Positions 52,029 through 62,021 are shown, counted from the stretch's first letter. The stretch is 64,000 bases of DNA from Mycobacterium fragae (GCF_002102185.1 NZ_LQOW01000002.1:82126-146125); one strand, 5' to 3'. The notes: generated by a model not told the origin, from the letters alone. Program-made: numbers and translations.

Positions 52029-54170
52029 TCACGAGTCGCGATCCGTCGTGGGAGAGCATGGCGGAAGCCGGTGCAGCCTGTCGGGGTCGTTACCTTGCAC
52101 CTGGAGGCAGCGTCGTCCATCGGCTGCGGTGACAACGCCGATCGGCAGCTCCCTACGGTCGCCGCTGTCCAGCTCTACGAAGAGCTGCAGTTCTCCGGAA
52201 TCGACGAACAACATGGCGTCGTCGTTGGAAAGCTTCCAGGGCTGGCCATCGGTGGGCCACCGGCCACCGAGGAGCCGAATGTCGCCACGGCCATCTTCCT
52301 GGCCTTCCGCCTGCTCAGCCGTAATGCAACTAACCCACAGTTTCGCCGGCAAGGGACGGAAGTACACCGCGAGGCGCTGGCGGTTGAGGTCTACGTCAAC
52401 CGGTATTCCGATTGGAGGCAGCGACGTCCCCTCCGGGCAGTCGTTCAGCGATTTTTTGACTTGACGCGACCCGATCCCAGTGCCGAACCAGTCGATCGTC
52501 AACACGGTGGTGAGGTACTGCGCGATCGCCAGGGTCAAAAGACCGCCTGCGCCGGCGGCCCCCACTCCTGCAGCCCCAGCTGCCCAGGTCACCGGCAGCG
52601 CAAGCAGACCCACAACAGCCGCGGTGCCCGCCGCCGCGGCCACCTTGCCCGCGGCCGTCAGATTGAAGTTCGGGTTCACTTCCGGATCCGGGGGATTCTG
52701 CGCCGGTCGCACACCCACTGTCCGCGGCAGCTCATCGAACCGCTCGCTGACTCGCTTGACTTCCGCCTCGTAATCCTCATCGCTGAGCTCACCTGCACGC
52801 CTCTTGTCGCCCGCGGCCTTCAGTGCCTGCTCGAGACTCTCGATGGTTTCCCGGTCGGCCCGCCGGGTCTCCTGCTCCTTCGGGTCGCGCGGTATGCCGT
52901 CAAGGCCCATCTCATAGGTCACCTTGAAGGTGGCCTCGAAGTCGTAAATCTTGGTTTCGGCGCTCACCGTTCCGTCGACGACCAACCGGCCGTCCTCGGT
53001 TCGGGGCACGATATCGGCGTCGAGAGCGTCCAGGCTTCGGTCCTGACCGCCGATATTGATGGTCTTCGGGCCCGCCAGCAAACACGGCGCATCCGCGTCG
53101 AAGTCGCTCTCGTCGAGACCAAAGCTTTTCATCACGGTGTCCCGGACCTGTCGCAGGATGCTCCACCCGGTGACGGCCAATCCAGTCTTCTCATGCGGGT
53201 TTTCGGCCAGGATCGACGCGGGCAGCTCCTCACCGGATGGCAGCGCGCGCAACGTCTGCAGCTGGACCACCATGGACTCCTGGATCGCATCACCGACCTC
53301 AAAGCGCTGCACAACGGCGTCAAGAGCCTTAAACGTGCTGTCGTCCCGGGCTTCTGGGTCGACGTCCACCGGTGACGGCAGCAGTTTCTGAATCCCGTTG
53401 TCACCCATCTCGGCAAGCTTCGGGCGGACCGCGTCGGCGATCTGGGCGCCCAGCGAATCGAGCACCCTGATCCTTGCCTCCTCGTCGGAGAGGCTCGGAT
53501 GCTGGAGCTTTTCCAGGTTCACCATCAGTTCGCCGGCGATGCAGTGGGTTATCCAATACGCCTCGGCGTAGTCAAGTTCCCAGCTGATCCGGGGGTCTTG
53601 TCCGGTGAACACCACGTCGCCTTCGGAACGGCGCTCAATGTGCGGACCGAATAGCCGCGTGGCGTACTGATCGCGGAGCGAGGTGGCCACCAGCACAGGA
53701 GCATCTTGCGTGGTGAAGTTCAGTGCGATCGTCTGCTTTCCCGGCCCTATTTGGTGCGGCTCGAGCTGGTCGTGAATTGTCAACCGTCCGAACAGGGGAA
53801 TCTCTTGGTAGGGAATTTCGCGCGACTCTCCTGCGCGCGGTCCGTCCGGAATGGTGATGGTCGCGGGCGGCAATTCGACGAGCGGGATACAGGTAACCGA
53901 ATCGATGACGATTTTCGAATCGAAGATCACCAGGTCGATCGCGAAATGCCGCAACGGATCACGGGACTCACCGTCGATCTCCTCCTGCCACAGCCGCTGC
54001 TGCGAATCGAGGATGAACCAGACGCGATCCAGCGTGAGGTCGAGAGTAGCCGTCGCGGAGTATCCGGTTCCATCGACGGACTGCGTGTACTTGTCGCCGC
54101 TGAACATCTCGACCGTCTGATCCTGGACGCGTTCGCGATGAATTTCGATGATCGTGTCGGGGCGTTGCAT
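52029..54170 (-). CDS. Hypothetical 713-residue protein with a hydrophobic hairpin
   Basis: I do not recognise this protein. Residues 1-300 look beta-rich and acidic (FILDSQQRLWQEEIDGE, ITIPDGPRAGESREIPYQE). Residues about 435-490 are a charged coiled-coil-like stretch (ETRRADRETIESLEQALKAA, DEDYEAEVKRVSERFDEL). About 520-575 are small and hydrophobic (AAAAGTAAVVGLLALPVTWA then AAGAGGLLTLAIAQYLTTVL), consistent with one or two membrane helices. A charged C-terminal domain follows. GC and codon use resemble the neighbours. It may be a membrane-tethered surface or secretion protein; this is only a guess. Confidence 0.7.
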   Translation of the reverse strand: MQRPDTIIEIHRERVQDQTVEMFSGDKYTQSVDGTGYSATATLDLTLDRVWFILDSQQRLWQEEIDGESRDPLRHFAIDLVIFDSKIVIDSVTCIPLVELPPATITIPDGPRAGESREIPYQEIPLFGRLTIHDQLEPHQIGPGKQTIALNFTTQDAPVLVATSLRDQYATRLFGPHIERRSEGDVVFTGQDPRISWELDYAEAYWITHCIAGELMVNLEKLQHPSLSDEEARIRVLDSLGAQIADAVRPKLAEMGDNGIQKLLPSPVDVDPEARDDSTFKALDAVVQRFEVGDAIQESMVVQLQTLRALPSGEELPASILAENPHEKTGLAVTGWSILRQVRDTVMKSFGLDESDFDADAPCLLAGPKTINIGGQDRSLDALDADIVPRTEDGRLVVDGTVSAETKIYDFEATFKVTYEMGLDGIPRDPKEQETRRADRETIESLEQALKAAGDKRRAGELSDEDYEAEVKRVSERFDELPRTVGVRPAQNPPDPEVNPNFNLTAAGKVAAAAGTAAVVGLLALPVTWAAGAAGVGAAGAGGLLTLAIAQYLTTVLTIDWFGTGIGSRQVKKSLNDCPEGTSLPPIGIPVDVDLNRQRLAVYFRPLPAKLWVSCITAEQAEGQEDGRGDIRLLGGRWPTDGQPWKLSNDDAMLFVDSGELQLFVELDSGDRRELPIGVVTAADGRRCLQVQGNDPDRLHRLPPCSPTTDRDS

Positions 54171-54265
54171 GTCGACTCCCAGGTGTTCGGCTTGCCTTGC
54201 GCATGCTGTACCCGCAACGGCGTAACTTGAGACACGCCCTCGACCCTGATCCGCCTAGGCCCCAG

Positions 54266-55723
54266 TCAACCCCTGAGGCCCGCTATGAACCGTTGCACGC
54301 TTCGCGTCAGGGATCGGGGGACATGGTCGGGATCCACTAGGTCGGTCTCCGCCAGCGGGCCCGCTTCCCCGTCCACGGTGCGCTCGGTAAATGGACACAA
54401 CGTCCGGCCTTGACCTCGAAGCGCCTCGATGGTCTTCAGTAACGACCGGTGCCGGAGCAGCGCATGCTCAAGCTCGTCGAGAGACACACCCAAGTGCTCG
54501 GACACCAAATCGTCTCGGATCGAAGTGATTTGGCGGCGGAGGTCATTGTGTTCCGGACTGTTAGCGTCGGCCTCGACAGCCACATCGCACTCGCTGTCAA
54601 ACCCCATCGACCGATTGTTGAGATTCGACGAGCCGATGCGCAGTAGCCGATCATCGACCACCAAGAACTTCGAGTGGGCATAGATCGGCGTACCGCCGTC
54701 GGTCACCGGCCAGTAGACGCCCAACCGGCGATGCTTGTCCGCTGCCCAGAGCACCTGAATGAGCCGGTGGCGTGCGCTGTCCATCGTCCCCCGCTCGAGG
54801 GGGTTGTTGCCTCTGCGAGCAAGGACGATGACGATTTCCGGGCCGTCGTCTTCCCTTAGTCGATCGGCCAGCGCATCGACGAGGCGTCGGGCCGCCAGAT
54901 ATTGGTTCTCCAGATAGATCGTGTGGCGTGCCGCCGCTATGGCGGCAAGGTTCAGCGCCTCGACCTCTCGGACCTCGGGGCGACCGTCGAGCTCCGGCAA
55001 GGTGCGCGCGATCCCGATGTCGACGTTGCGCAGCGCCGGTTCCAGTTTGTTCGGCCAGGTGATGTGCTTCGCCTCAACCGGCGCCAACGATCGACCCGTC
55101 GCGCTCTGCCACCGGACTCGAGCTTGCTCACCAAGCGCGCGAGCGGCCGCACCGTCGACGGCTGCTGCCACGTCATGCCGAGGCCCATAGCTGCGACCCA
55201 TTGTCCGACGGCCGTGACTGTCATGCTGATGCGCACGGGTGTCCCATCGGCCGGCCGTGAGGTCGATGCCGCCGCAGAACGCAACTGCATCATCGATGAC
55301 GACGATTTTTTGGTGATGGACCGATCCAGTCGGGTGGGCGCCGTCGATGGCGAAGTGCATTCGCTTGCTACTGATCTGGTTCACAAACGCGACGGGAGTG
55401 AGCCCGAACCAGATGCCGTCAAACGCCGGGAGCAGACGAAGGTTGGATTTCAGCAAGTAGACCTCGAGAACTGATCGTTTCCACAGCATCCAATAGAGGA
55501 AGGCGCCGAGCTGATTGGGGCCGGGGAGTGTGCTGGCGCCCCGCTCGAATGTCATCCTGGCGTCGAAATCCCAACCGATCAGCATGATTCGGTGCCGGGC
55601 GCGCAACATCGCCGCCTTTACGTACTTGAAGTAGTCTGCCGCGTCGACGATGTAGGCGAACTGATCGGCGCGCGCCACACACCAGCACGTCTGGCCGGGA
55701 GTCAGCAGTCGATCGTCGCGCAT
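54266..55723 (-). CDS. Phospholipase D/cardiolipin-synthase-like protein
   Basis: A 485-residue PLD-superfamily protein with two HKD motifs: HHQKIVVIDDAVAFCGGID in the N-half and HSKFLVVDDRLLRIGSSNLN in the C-half. The intervening segments resemble bacterial cardiolipin synthase or nuclease-type PLDs. It likely acts on phosphatidyl headgroups. No signal peptide. It faces the small decayed genes upstream. Confidence 0.9.
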   Translation of the reverse strand: MRDDRLLTPGQTCWCVARADQFAYIVDAADYFKYVKAAMLRARHRIMLIGWDFDARMTFERGASTLPGPNQLGAFLYWMLWKRSVLEVYLLKSNLRLLPAFDGIWFGLTPVAFVNQISSKRMHFAIDGAHPTGSVHHQKIVVIDDAVAFCGGIDLTAGRWDTRAHQHDSHGRRTMGRSYGPRHDVAAAVDGAAARALGEQARVRWQSATGRSLAPVEAKHITWPNKLEPALRNVDIGIARTLPELDGRPEVREVEALNLAAIAAARHTIYLENQYLAARRLVDALADRLREDDGPEIVIVLARRGNNPLERGTMDSARHRLIQVLWAADKHRRLGVYWPVTDGGTPIYAHSKFLVVDDRLLRIGSSNLNNRSMGFDSECDVAVEADANSPEHNDLRRQITSIRDDLVSEHLGVSLDELEHALLRHRSLLKTIEALRGQGRTLCPFTERTVDGEAGPLAETDLVDPDHVPRSLTRSVQRFIAGLRG

Positions 55724-55833
55724 GCTGGATCTCTCATCGACCTCGACGGTTCAGAGCGGACACATGCAGTATCTATCACGTTCAAGTCGGCGCTGCTTAC
55801 ACCGAGAGCGATCGTCGCGCCGATGCCGCCCCG

Positions 55834-56257
55834 TCATAGCGCCTCGCCAATGTCGGGAAGTAAGGCAATGTCCTGCGGCTGGCCGTTACGGAACATAGCG
55901 GCAGTCTCCCGGACATTTCTCTTTGCCCAATCGATATTAAAGCGGCTTAGCACCTGGTACTCGGCCTTGAAGCGTTCTGCTCGATCCCCCACCCGTTCGA
56001 CCGCTTGATCTCTGACGGATGTCGCTGCAGTACCAGTAGAGGAGGTCGTCGAGGCTGCCCGACCGGTCGAAGCCGAGTTGTCCTCGCTCGTAGAAAGTGA
56101 AGTGATAGGAGCCGTCATCGGCGATATAAATATTCAGGCCATCCCTGGTTCGGAATCCCACCGGCATGGGACGAACGCCAAGCTCCTCTGACAGCCGATT
56201 TATCTCGATTTGGAGTTTCGCCGACTTATCGTCCGAGGCACGGTCCGTATGCGTCAA
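55834..56257 (-). pseudogene. Imm63-like immunity gene, frameshifted
   Basis: The N-terminal part reads (L/M)THTDRASDDKSAKLQIE through YIADDGSYHFTFYERGQ and SGSLDDLLYWYCSDI, and then breaks. In the next frame it continues SVRDQAVERVGDRAERF, KAEYQVLSRFNIDWAKRNV and ends LLPDIGEAL. The first block's beta-strand HFTFYERGQ and DDLLYW match the Imm63 immunity fold; the second block matches its helical C-terminus. The shift lies at about 56010-56030 and needs one inserted base or two deleted. No toxin is adjacent. Confidence 0.65.
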
Positions 56258-56327
56258 GGATTCCCCCGTCTACCAGTTCTTCAAGCTCAGATTCAGGCCA
56301 TTCTGGCGGTACCAAGGTTCCACCGGA

Positions 56328-56712
56328 CTAGTGGGACGCGAGTGCATGTCGAGCCGCTTCGAAGTGCGTGTCAAACAGTGCCTTGCGCCACGCCCACACT
56401 TCATCGATTCCCCGCGCCTAGAGGCGGCGACCCCAAGTCGTCGGTCATACCGCTGAGAGCGAACATGAAGCGCCACTTCTTCGACCTGTTGTCGAGTCCG
56501 AACTCATTCGGCGCATCTAATGGTGCCAGCATAAAGTCGACGCCGCCCTCTCTGGCTGACCAGCACACTTGAAGTTTGCAATCCGGACCGCGGTAGAACA
56601 CTGCCCATGCCGGGCGCTCGCCGTATACGACATCAGGGTCAACCTCATCAAGGTCGAAGCCGAGGGCCGACAGCGTCGGCCCCATGTACCGTTCCACATC
56701 GCTGGAGCTCAT
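56328..56712 (-). pseudogene. Small orphan gene, frameshifted at a G4 run
   Basis: The frame from 56712 opens MSSSDVERYMGPTLSALGFD and contains WAVFYRGPDCKLQVCWSARE, then hits a premature stop at 56401. In the +1 frame it continues IDEVWAWRKALFDTHFEAAR-HALASH and stops at 56328. Removing one base from the GGGG run at 56410-56413 (+ strand cccc) joins both parts into a 127-residue ORF. Function unknown; the style resembles small immunity-type proteins and it lies next to the Imm63-like pseudogene. Confidence 0.55.
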
Positions 56713-56912
56713 CGTCGATTACCCACCCTCGTGCGCGGAAAGCATAGGCCGTACCTCGGGCCCGCGCCCTTCACCTTTTCAACGCTCGTGGTGTCCGGCC
56801 GCGCGCTAGCCACGTGTACTACGGATGACGGGCGAAACAGCGCCGCATCGCCACAGCCCACGCAATCCGAAAACGTGCCCGCCAGCCAAAATTACGTCCG
56901 TATCGTGAGGCC

Positions 56913-57734
56913 ATGGATGTGCCGGGGCCCGAGCGGCCCAACGAACCCTCGGACTTCGTCAATCGCCGCCAGCTGCTCCGACTCGCAGGCGTACTCGGTT
57001 TGGCCTCCAGCGTGAGCGGCTGCTCGAGCAAGCCGTCCGCGACCACTCCGCGGCCGCCTTCAACTCCGAGTCATGCTGCGGCGCCGGCAACCGGTACCAG
57101 CCTGGCGATGGGGCCACCAGCGGGGCCGACACCTGCGCGCCCACCCACCTCAGCACCGTTGCTATGCCGAGATGCTTGGGGCGCGCGACCTGCCCGCCCC
57201 GGAGGGCGGCCCCACACCATCACCCGTTTGACCCTCCACCACGAGGCTGTGGTCCTCGGCGACAACCGTAATGCCCCAGGCCGCTTCCGCCAGGACCAGC
57301 GCTACCACCAAGACCAACTGGGATGGGTCGACATCGCATATCACGTCGGCGTCGACCGCAATGGCAACCTCTACGAACTGCGCACCACCGAAATTGCAGG
57401 CGACACCGCGACCGACTACGACACGACAGGCCATTTCCTCGTCCTCTGCGAAGGAGACTTCGATCAAGAGGTCGTGTCGGAGGCCCAGCTGCACGGAGCC
57501 GCGCTCGCGTTCGCATGGGCCGCGCAGACCTTCAGCGTCGCGACCAACACGTTGGCGGGCCATCGAGACCTAGCCCAGACTTCTTGCCCGGGTGCCAACC
57601 TCTATGCCCATCTCTCCTCAGGCGACCTCAAGCACCGCATTGACGATCTGCTGGCCGCCGGCCGCGTCGATCTCCAGCGCTTTTGCGGACCCGACGCCGC
57701 CGCACAAGTCGCAGCTATCGAGGCGGGCAATTAG
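56913..57734 (+). CDS. N-acetylmuramoyl-L-alanine amidase (PGRP-type), Tat lipoprotein
   Basis: A 273-residue exported amidase. Residues 1-40 show a twin-arginine (NRRQLLRLAG, Arg18-Arg19) and a lipobox ending SVSGC (Cys37), so a Tat-secreted lipoprotein is likely. A Pro/Thr linker follows, then the amidase_2/PGRP domain: RLTLHHEAVV (zinc His), AYHVGVDRNGNLYE, and AGHRDLAQTSCPG with His and the zinc-binding Cys. It cleaves peptidoglycan stem peptides. Confidence 0.92.
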   Translation: MDVPGPERPNEPSDFVNRRQLLRLAGVLGLASSVSGCSSKPSATTPRPPSTPSHAAAPATGTSLAMGPPAGPTPARPPTSAPLLCRDAWGARPARPGGRPHTITRLTLHHEAVVLGDNRNAPGRFRQDQRYHQDQLGWVDIAYHVGVDRNGNLYELRTTEIAGDTATDYDTTGHFLVLCEGDFDQEVVSEAQLHGAALAFAWAAQTFSVATNTLAGHRDLAQTSCPGANLYAHLSSGDLKHRIDDLLAAGRVDLQRFCGPDAAAQVAAIEAGN

Positions 57735-57835
57735 CGACCACGCATGTCGGATTCTGTGGGAAAAACGGCCGCAACCCGCTAGTGGAGTGACCGTGCAGCG
57801 GCGCAAACTGGGCCAATCCAGTGAGGAGCAGACAA

Positions 57836-58540
57836 ATGGACATCTACGAAGCGCTCTACACGACCAGAATGATGCGGCGGTTGCGGCCGGATCCGATTCC
57901 GCTGGACACGCAGGCCCGCATCCTCGATGCGGCCGTTCGTGCCCCCAACGGGGCTAACACCCAACGCTGGCACTTTGTCGCCGTTGACGATCCGGAACTC
58001 ATACGCGAGTTCGGCCAACTGTTTCGGCAGGCCCGCGCCCTCGAATACGAGAAATTCAGCACGGGGACCGGACCGATGGTAGCGCCGGCGCCCGGTTCGG
58101 ATCCGGCCGCTCACGCCGAAACGATGCGCTGGATAAAAGGCTCGGGAAATTACCTGGCCGACCATTTCGAAGAAGTCCCGCTGTTGCTTTTCGTCTTCGC
58201 GATCGACGACCTCGGCGGCGCCAACATCTATCCGGCGATCTGGAGTATCTTGCTGGCCGCACGTGCCGAGGGTGTTGGCGGCGTGATGACGCTGGTGCTC
58301 CGCAATTTCGAGGACAGGGTGAACGAGCTACTTGGCGTCCCCGTTGAAGAGGGCTGGAAGATGTCGGCCATGCTGACCCTCGGCTACCCACGAGGAAAGT
58401 GGGGTGTGGCAGCCAACCGACGTCCCGTGCAAGAGGTTTCATCCCGCAACCACTGGGATTCCCCATTCGGTGTAGAGGTACCGCAGCCGCTGTGGCCGCC
58501 TCACGGCGAGATGACGTCCGACCTGGCCGCGACGGGATGA
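57836..58540 (+). CDS. Nitroreductase family protein
   Basis: A 234-residue flavin-dependent nitroreductase. MDIYEALYTTRMMRRLRPD and RAPNGANTQRWHFV are FMN-contacting stretches. The ATG at 57836 is preceded by GAGGAGCAG; an upstream in-frame GTG is less likely. It reduces nitro or quinone compounds with NAD(P)H. It is 13 nt upstream of the oxidoreductase in the same direction. Confidence 0.9.
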   Translation: MDIYEALYTTRMMRRLRPDPIPLDTQARILDAAVRAPNGANTQRWHFVAVDDPELIREFGQLFRQARALEYEKFSTGTGPMVAPAPGSDPAAHAETMRWIKGSGNYLADHFEEVPLLLFVFAIDDLGGANIYPAIWSILLAARAEGVGGVMTLVLRNFEDRVNELLGVPVEEGWKMSAMLTLGYPRGKWGVAANRRPVQEVSSRNHWDSPFGVEVPQPLWPPHGEMTSDLAATG

Positions 58541-58553
58541 TTGACTACCGGCC

Positions 58554-59477
58554 GTGAAAGCGATTGTCGCGCGTGACCGCGCTGCCGGTATCGGTGGGCT
58601 TTCTCTAGTTGAAATGCCCTGCCCGCATGCCGCAGAAAACGACGTCATCGTTCGGGTTCATGCCGCAGGCTTTACTCCGGGTGAGCTCGACTGGCCGGCG
58701 ACCTGGACTGACCGCGCCGGGCACGACCGGACCCCCAGCATCCCGGGACACGAAGTCTCCGGCGTCGTCGCCGAGCTGGGCTACGGCACAACGGGATTGA
58801 CCCTGGATCAACGGGTTTTCGGGATCACCGACTGGGCCCGCAACGGCTCGCTCGCGGAATACGTCGCTGTGGAGGCCCGTAATCTTGCGCCGTTATCGGC
58901 GCACGTTGATCACACCGTGGCCGCCGCGTTGCCGATTTCCGGACTGAGCGCGTGGCAGGGATTGTTCGAGCACGCGCATCTTGTCACGGGCCAGACAGTT
59001 CTGGTTCACGGCGCCGCCGGCGCCGTTGGTTGCATAGCGGTGCAACTCGCTCGTGAGGCGGGAGCTCGCGTGATCGGCAGCGGTCGTGCCGACCACAGAG
59101 ACACTGTTCTGGGTCTCGGCGCCGACAGCTTCGTGGATCTGCGAGAGGATCACCTGGAAGATGTCGGCAAGGTAGACGTGGTATTCGACGTGATCGGCGG
59201 CGAAATCCTCAGGCGCTCAGCGGCATTAGTGCGTCCCGGCGGCGCGCTGATCACCATCGCTGAACCGCCGCAGGTGCAGCCAGAGAACGGACGCGCCATC
59301 TTCTTCGTCGTCGAACCTGACCGGGCCGGTCTCATCGCGCTGGAACACAGACTTCGCGACGGCCGGCTGCGCCCGATCGTCGGTTCTGTATGTTCACTGG
59401 CCGAAGCGCCCTCGGCATTCGACCCCGCTCATCGCACACGGGGGAAGACCGTCATCGCAATCGCCGACGCTGACTAA
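58554..59477 (+). CDS. Medium-chain (quinone-oxidoreductase-like) NADP oxidoreductase
   Basis: A 307-residue zinc-independent MDR. GHEVSGVVAELGYG and VLVHGAAGAVGCIAVQLAREAGARVIGSG show the Rossmann AxxGxxG and substrate-binding lid. No catalytic zinc cysteines are present. GTG 58554 opens MKAIVARDRAAG. It may be co-transcribed with the nitroreductase. Confidence 0.92.
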   Translation: MKAIVARDRAAGIGGLSLVEMPCPHAAENDVIVRVHAAGFTPGELDWPATWTDRAGHDRTPSIPGHEVSGVVAELGYGTTGLTLDQRVFGITDWARNGSLAEYVAVEARNLAPLSAHVDHTVAAALPISGLSAWQGLFEHAHLVTGQTVLVHGAAGAVGCIAVQLAREAGARVIGSGRADHRDTVLGLGADSFVDLREDHLEDVGKVDVVFDVIGGEILRRSAALVRPGGALITIAEPPQVQPENGRAIFFVVEPDRAGLIALEHRLRDGRLRPIVGSVCSLAEAPSAFDPAHRTRGKTVIAIADAD

Positions 59478-59509
59478 ACCGTCTGCATCGTCGGCACATT
59501 TGCGATCGA

Positions 59510-61597
59510 TCACCAGATCTTCACGCGCTGATCGCCGGCGCGCACCATCGTGTCGCCGGGCTTGCATCCGAACGCCTGGGCGAACTGCGGCATGTTGCTG
59601 GCCGCGGCGAACGCGCGAATCTCGTCCGGCGGGTGCGGATCAGTGTTCAAACTCAATTCCTCGGCCTCCTCGCGGGTGGTGCCTTCCCAGATGCGAGCGG
59701 AGCTGAGGAAGAAGCGCTGGTCCTCGGTGAAGCCGTCGATTTTCGCGTCGGCTTCGCTGGGCTTCGACTTGAGCGCGGTCTGCAGCGCGTCGTAGGCGAT
59801 GTTGAGACCACCCAAATCGGCGATGTTTTCACCCAGCGTCAGCGCGCCGTTGACATGCAGGTCCGGCTTGCCCGGAATCGGCGCATAGCCGTCGAACTGC
59901 TTGACCAAGGCCGCGGTGTGTTCGTCGAACTGTTGCTTGTCCTCGGGCGTCCACCAGTTGACGCGATTGCCGTGGCCGTCGAACTGACGGCCCTGATCGT
60001 CGAAAGCGTGGCTCGATTCGTGACCGATCACCGAGCCGACGCCGCCGTAGTTGACCCCGTCGTCGCCCTTGGCGTAGTAGAACGGCGGCTGCAGGACCGC
60101 GGCCGGGAAGTTGATGGTGTTGGTGGATGGCTCGTAGTACGCATTGACGGTCTGCGGCGTCATCTGCCATTCCGCGCGGTCGGTCGGCTTGCCGATTTTG
60201 TCGATGTCGTAGTGATAGTTGTACTTGTCGGCCGCCTCGAGGTTGGCATACCAGTTGCCTGGTTGGATGCTCAGACCGCTCCAGTCGCGCCAGTGGCGCT
60301 CGTCCGGATATCCGATCTTGGGTAGGAACAGCGCCCATTTCTCCAGCGCTTTCTTCTTGGTCGCCTCGCTCATCCAGGTGGCGTTCTCGATGCTGTGTTT
60401 CAAGGCATTACGCACATCGGTGACCAGTTGTTCGGCCCTCGCCTTGGCTTCGGGCGGGAAATATTTGGCGACGTACAACTGGCCCAGTCCCATGCCCATG
60501 GCGCCGTTGACCGCACCGACTACCCGCTTCCAGCGCGCCTTCTGCTCGGGTTGACCACCCAATGTCTTGCCGTAAAAGTCGAACCGGTTGTGCTGGAACG
60601 GGTCACTGAGCGCGAACGCGGCATCGCTGACCACATTGAATTTCAGGTAGGCCCGCCATTGTGAAACCGGTGCGGTCGCCAGCAGGTGATCGAATTCGGC
60701 AATGAACTTCGGCTGCGACAGCGAGAAACCGCTGCGCACCTCGACGCCCTGCGCCTTGAAGAATTTCTCCCAACTGAAGTGCGGGCTGACCTCGTCGGCC
60801 TGGGCGAACCTGACGAAGTGGTATTGGTTGTCGAGATCGCGCAGTTCGGTCGGCGACAGCGAAACCTTGGCCAGCTCGGTTTCGAACGACAGGACCTGAT
60901 CCGCTTGCTTCTTGGCGTCGGCCTCCGGCGTGTTGATCAATTCCAGCGACTTCGCGATGTGGGCCACGTAGGCGTCACGGATCTTCTGGTGCTGCGGCTG
61001 AAGGTAATACTCGGGGGCAGGCAGACCCAGCCCGGACTGACTGACGTAGCCGATCTGCTTGGTCGCATCCTTGAAATCCGCGCCGGAGCCGAAGTCGAAG
61101 ATGTAGCTGTCGCCGTTGTTGAAGCTTCTGTCGATGAAGTCAACGATGTCGGCGGGCGTCTTGAGGGCGTCGACGGCCGCCAGTCGCGGCTTGATCGGAT
61201 CGAACCCCAGCCTATTGATGGTGTCGGTATCCATGCCGCCGGCATACAGGCTGCCGAGTTTTTGCTCGAGCTCGCTTCCAGAGTGGTTCTTGCCGTCCTG
61301 CGCAGCGGTTTCAAGGATCTGCTTCTGCTCCTGCAGGCTCTTTTCGGCCAGCACATTGAATGCACCCCAGCTGGTCTGGTCGGGCGGGATCGGATTGGCC
61401 TTGTTCCACTTCGCGTTCACGTAGTCGGCGAAGTCGTCGCAGGGGTTGTAGTGACTGTCCAGGTCGAACGCTATCGGCTGCACGGGGAAGCTGGTGGCCG
61501 CGGGCGCGTTTTGGTGCTGGGCGGCGTGGTGGCAGCCCGAAACAGCGAGCGTCAGGCCACTGACCAGCACGATCGGTGTCACCAGAAACTTGCGCAC
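59510..61597 (-). CDS. M13 family metallopeptidase, lipoprotein
   Basis: A 695-residue neprilysin-type zinc peptidase. The N-terminal LVTPIVLVSGLTLAVSGC is a lipoprotein signal with Cys near residue 21. The M13 catalytic HESSH is at about residue 525, and GENIADLGG with the third Glu follows about 60 residues later. The terminal VKIW resembles the family's Trp end. GTG 61597 is preceded by AAAGGAA. Extracellular proteolysis of host or self peptides is likely. M. tuberculosis has one M13 protease (Zmp1), cytosolic/exported; this is a lipoprotein-type relative. Confidence 0.92.
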   Translation of the reverse strand: MRKFLVTPIVLVSGLTLAVSGCHHAAQHQNAPAATSFPVQPIAFDLDSHYNPCDDFADYVNAKWNKANPIPPDQTSWGAFNVLAEKSLQEQKQILETAAQDGKNHSGSELEQKLGSLYAGGMDTDTINRLGFDPIKPRLAAVDALKTPADIVDFIDRSFNNGDSYIFDFGSGADFKDATKQIGYVSQSGLGLPAPEYYLQPQHQKIRDAYVAHIAKSLELINTPEADAKKQADQVLSFETELAKVSLSPTELRDLDNQYHFVRFAQADEVSPHFSWEKFFKAQGVEVRSGFSLSQPKFIAEFDHLLATAPVSQWRAYLKFNVVSDAAFALSDPFQHNRFDFYGKTLGGQPEQKARWKRVVGAVNGAMGMGLGQLYVAKYFPPEAKARAEQLVTDVRNALKHSIENATWMSEATKKKALEKWALFLPKIGYPDERHWRDWSGLSIQPGNWYANLEAADKYNYHYDIDKIGKPTDRAEWQMTPQTVNAYYEPSTNTINFPAAVLQPPFYYAKGDDGVNYGGVGSVIGHESSHAFDDQGRQFDGHGNRVNWWTPEDKQQFDEHTAALVKQFDGYAPIPGKPDLHVNGALTLGENIADLGGLNIAYDALQTALKSKPSEADAKIDGFTEDQRFFLSSARIWEGTTREEAEELSLNTDPHPPDEIRAFAAASNMPQFAQAFGCKPGDTMVRAGDQRVKIW

Positions 61598-61610
61598 GGA
61601 TTCCTTTTTA

Positions 61611-62021
61611 CTACGCTCCTGTGACGCGCAGTCCCCTTCGCTCCTCAAGCTCGTCTTCGGTAACCCATTCGCGCATCGGTTGCCCGGGCACGCAAAACAA
61701 TGTAAGGACGAAGCTACAAGGAATGTCAGTGCGGTTGTTAGCGTCCTGATAGTGGATCACGTCGCCGCCGGGTCCCCAGAATGCGTCTCCAGCGCGGAGG
61801 ACGCGTGGCACTTCACCCTCGAGTTCGAACAACAGCTCACCGTCAATCATGTAACCGAATCCCGGACCGCCAGGAAGGCGATGTGGCGGGTAACCGGGAG
61901 CGCCCGGTGGATGCTTGATGAGAACCGTCATCACACGGGCACCTTCAGGAATCAGCGGTGACTGTACTTCCTGCAGGATGGTTATTGTTGATTCCGATTC
62001 GGAGTCAGTCGTATCCTGCAA
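61611..62021 (-). CDS. Cupin-domain protein
   Basis: A 136-residue single-domain cupin. PPHRLPGGPGFGYMIDGELLF holds the first beta-barrel metal motif, GDAFWGPGGDVIHYQDANN the second. GC is lower than average here. It ends 13 nt before the M13 protease start and may be co-transcribed with it. No substrate can be assigned. Confidence 0.8.
   Translation of the reverse strand: MQDTTDSESESTITILQEVQSPLIPEGARVMTVLIKHPPGAPGYPPHRLPGGPGFGYMIDGELLFELEGEVPRVLRAGDAFWGPGGDVIHYQDANNRTDIPCSFVLTLFCVPGQPMREWVTEDELEERRGLRVTGA

Noticed and set aside
56270..56476. Minus ORF covering part of the two frameshifted genes
   Set aside because: Arg-rich shadow frame; a better reading joins coding parts in the other frames.
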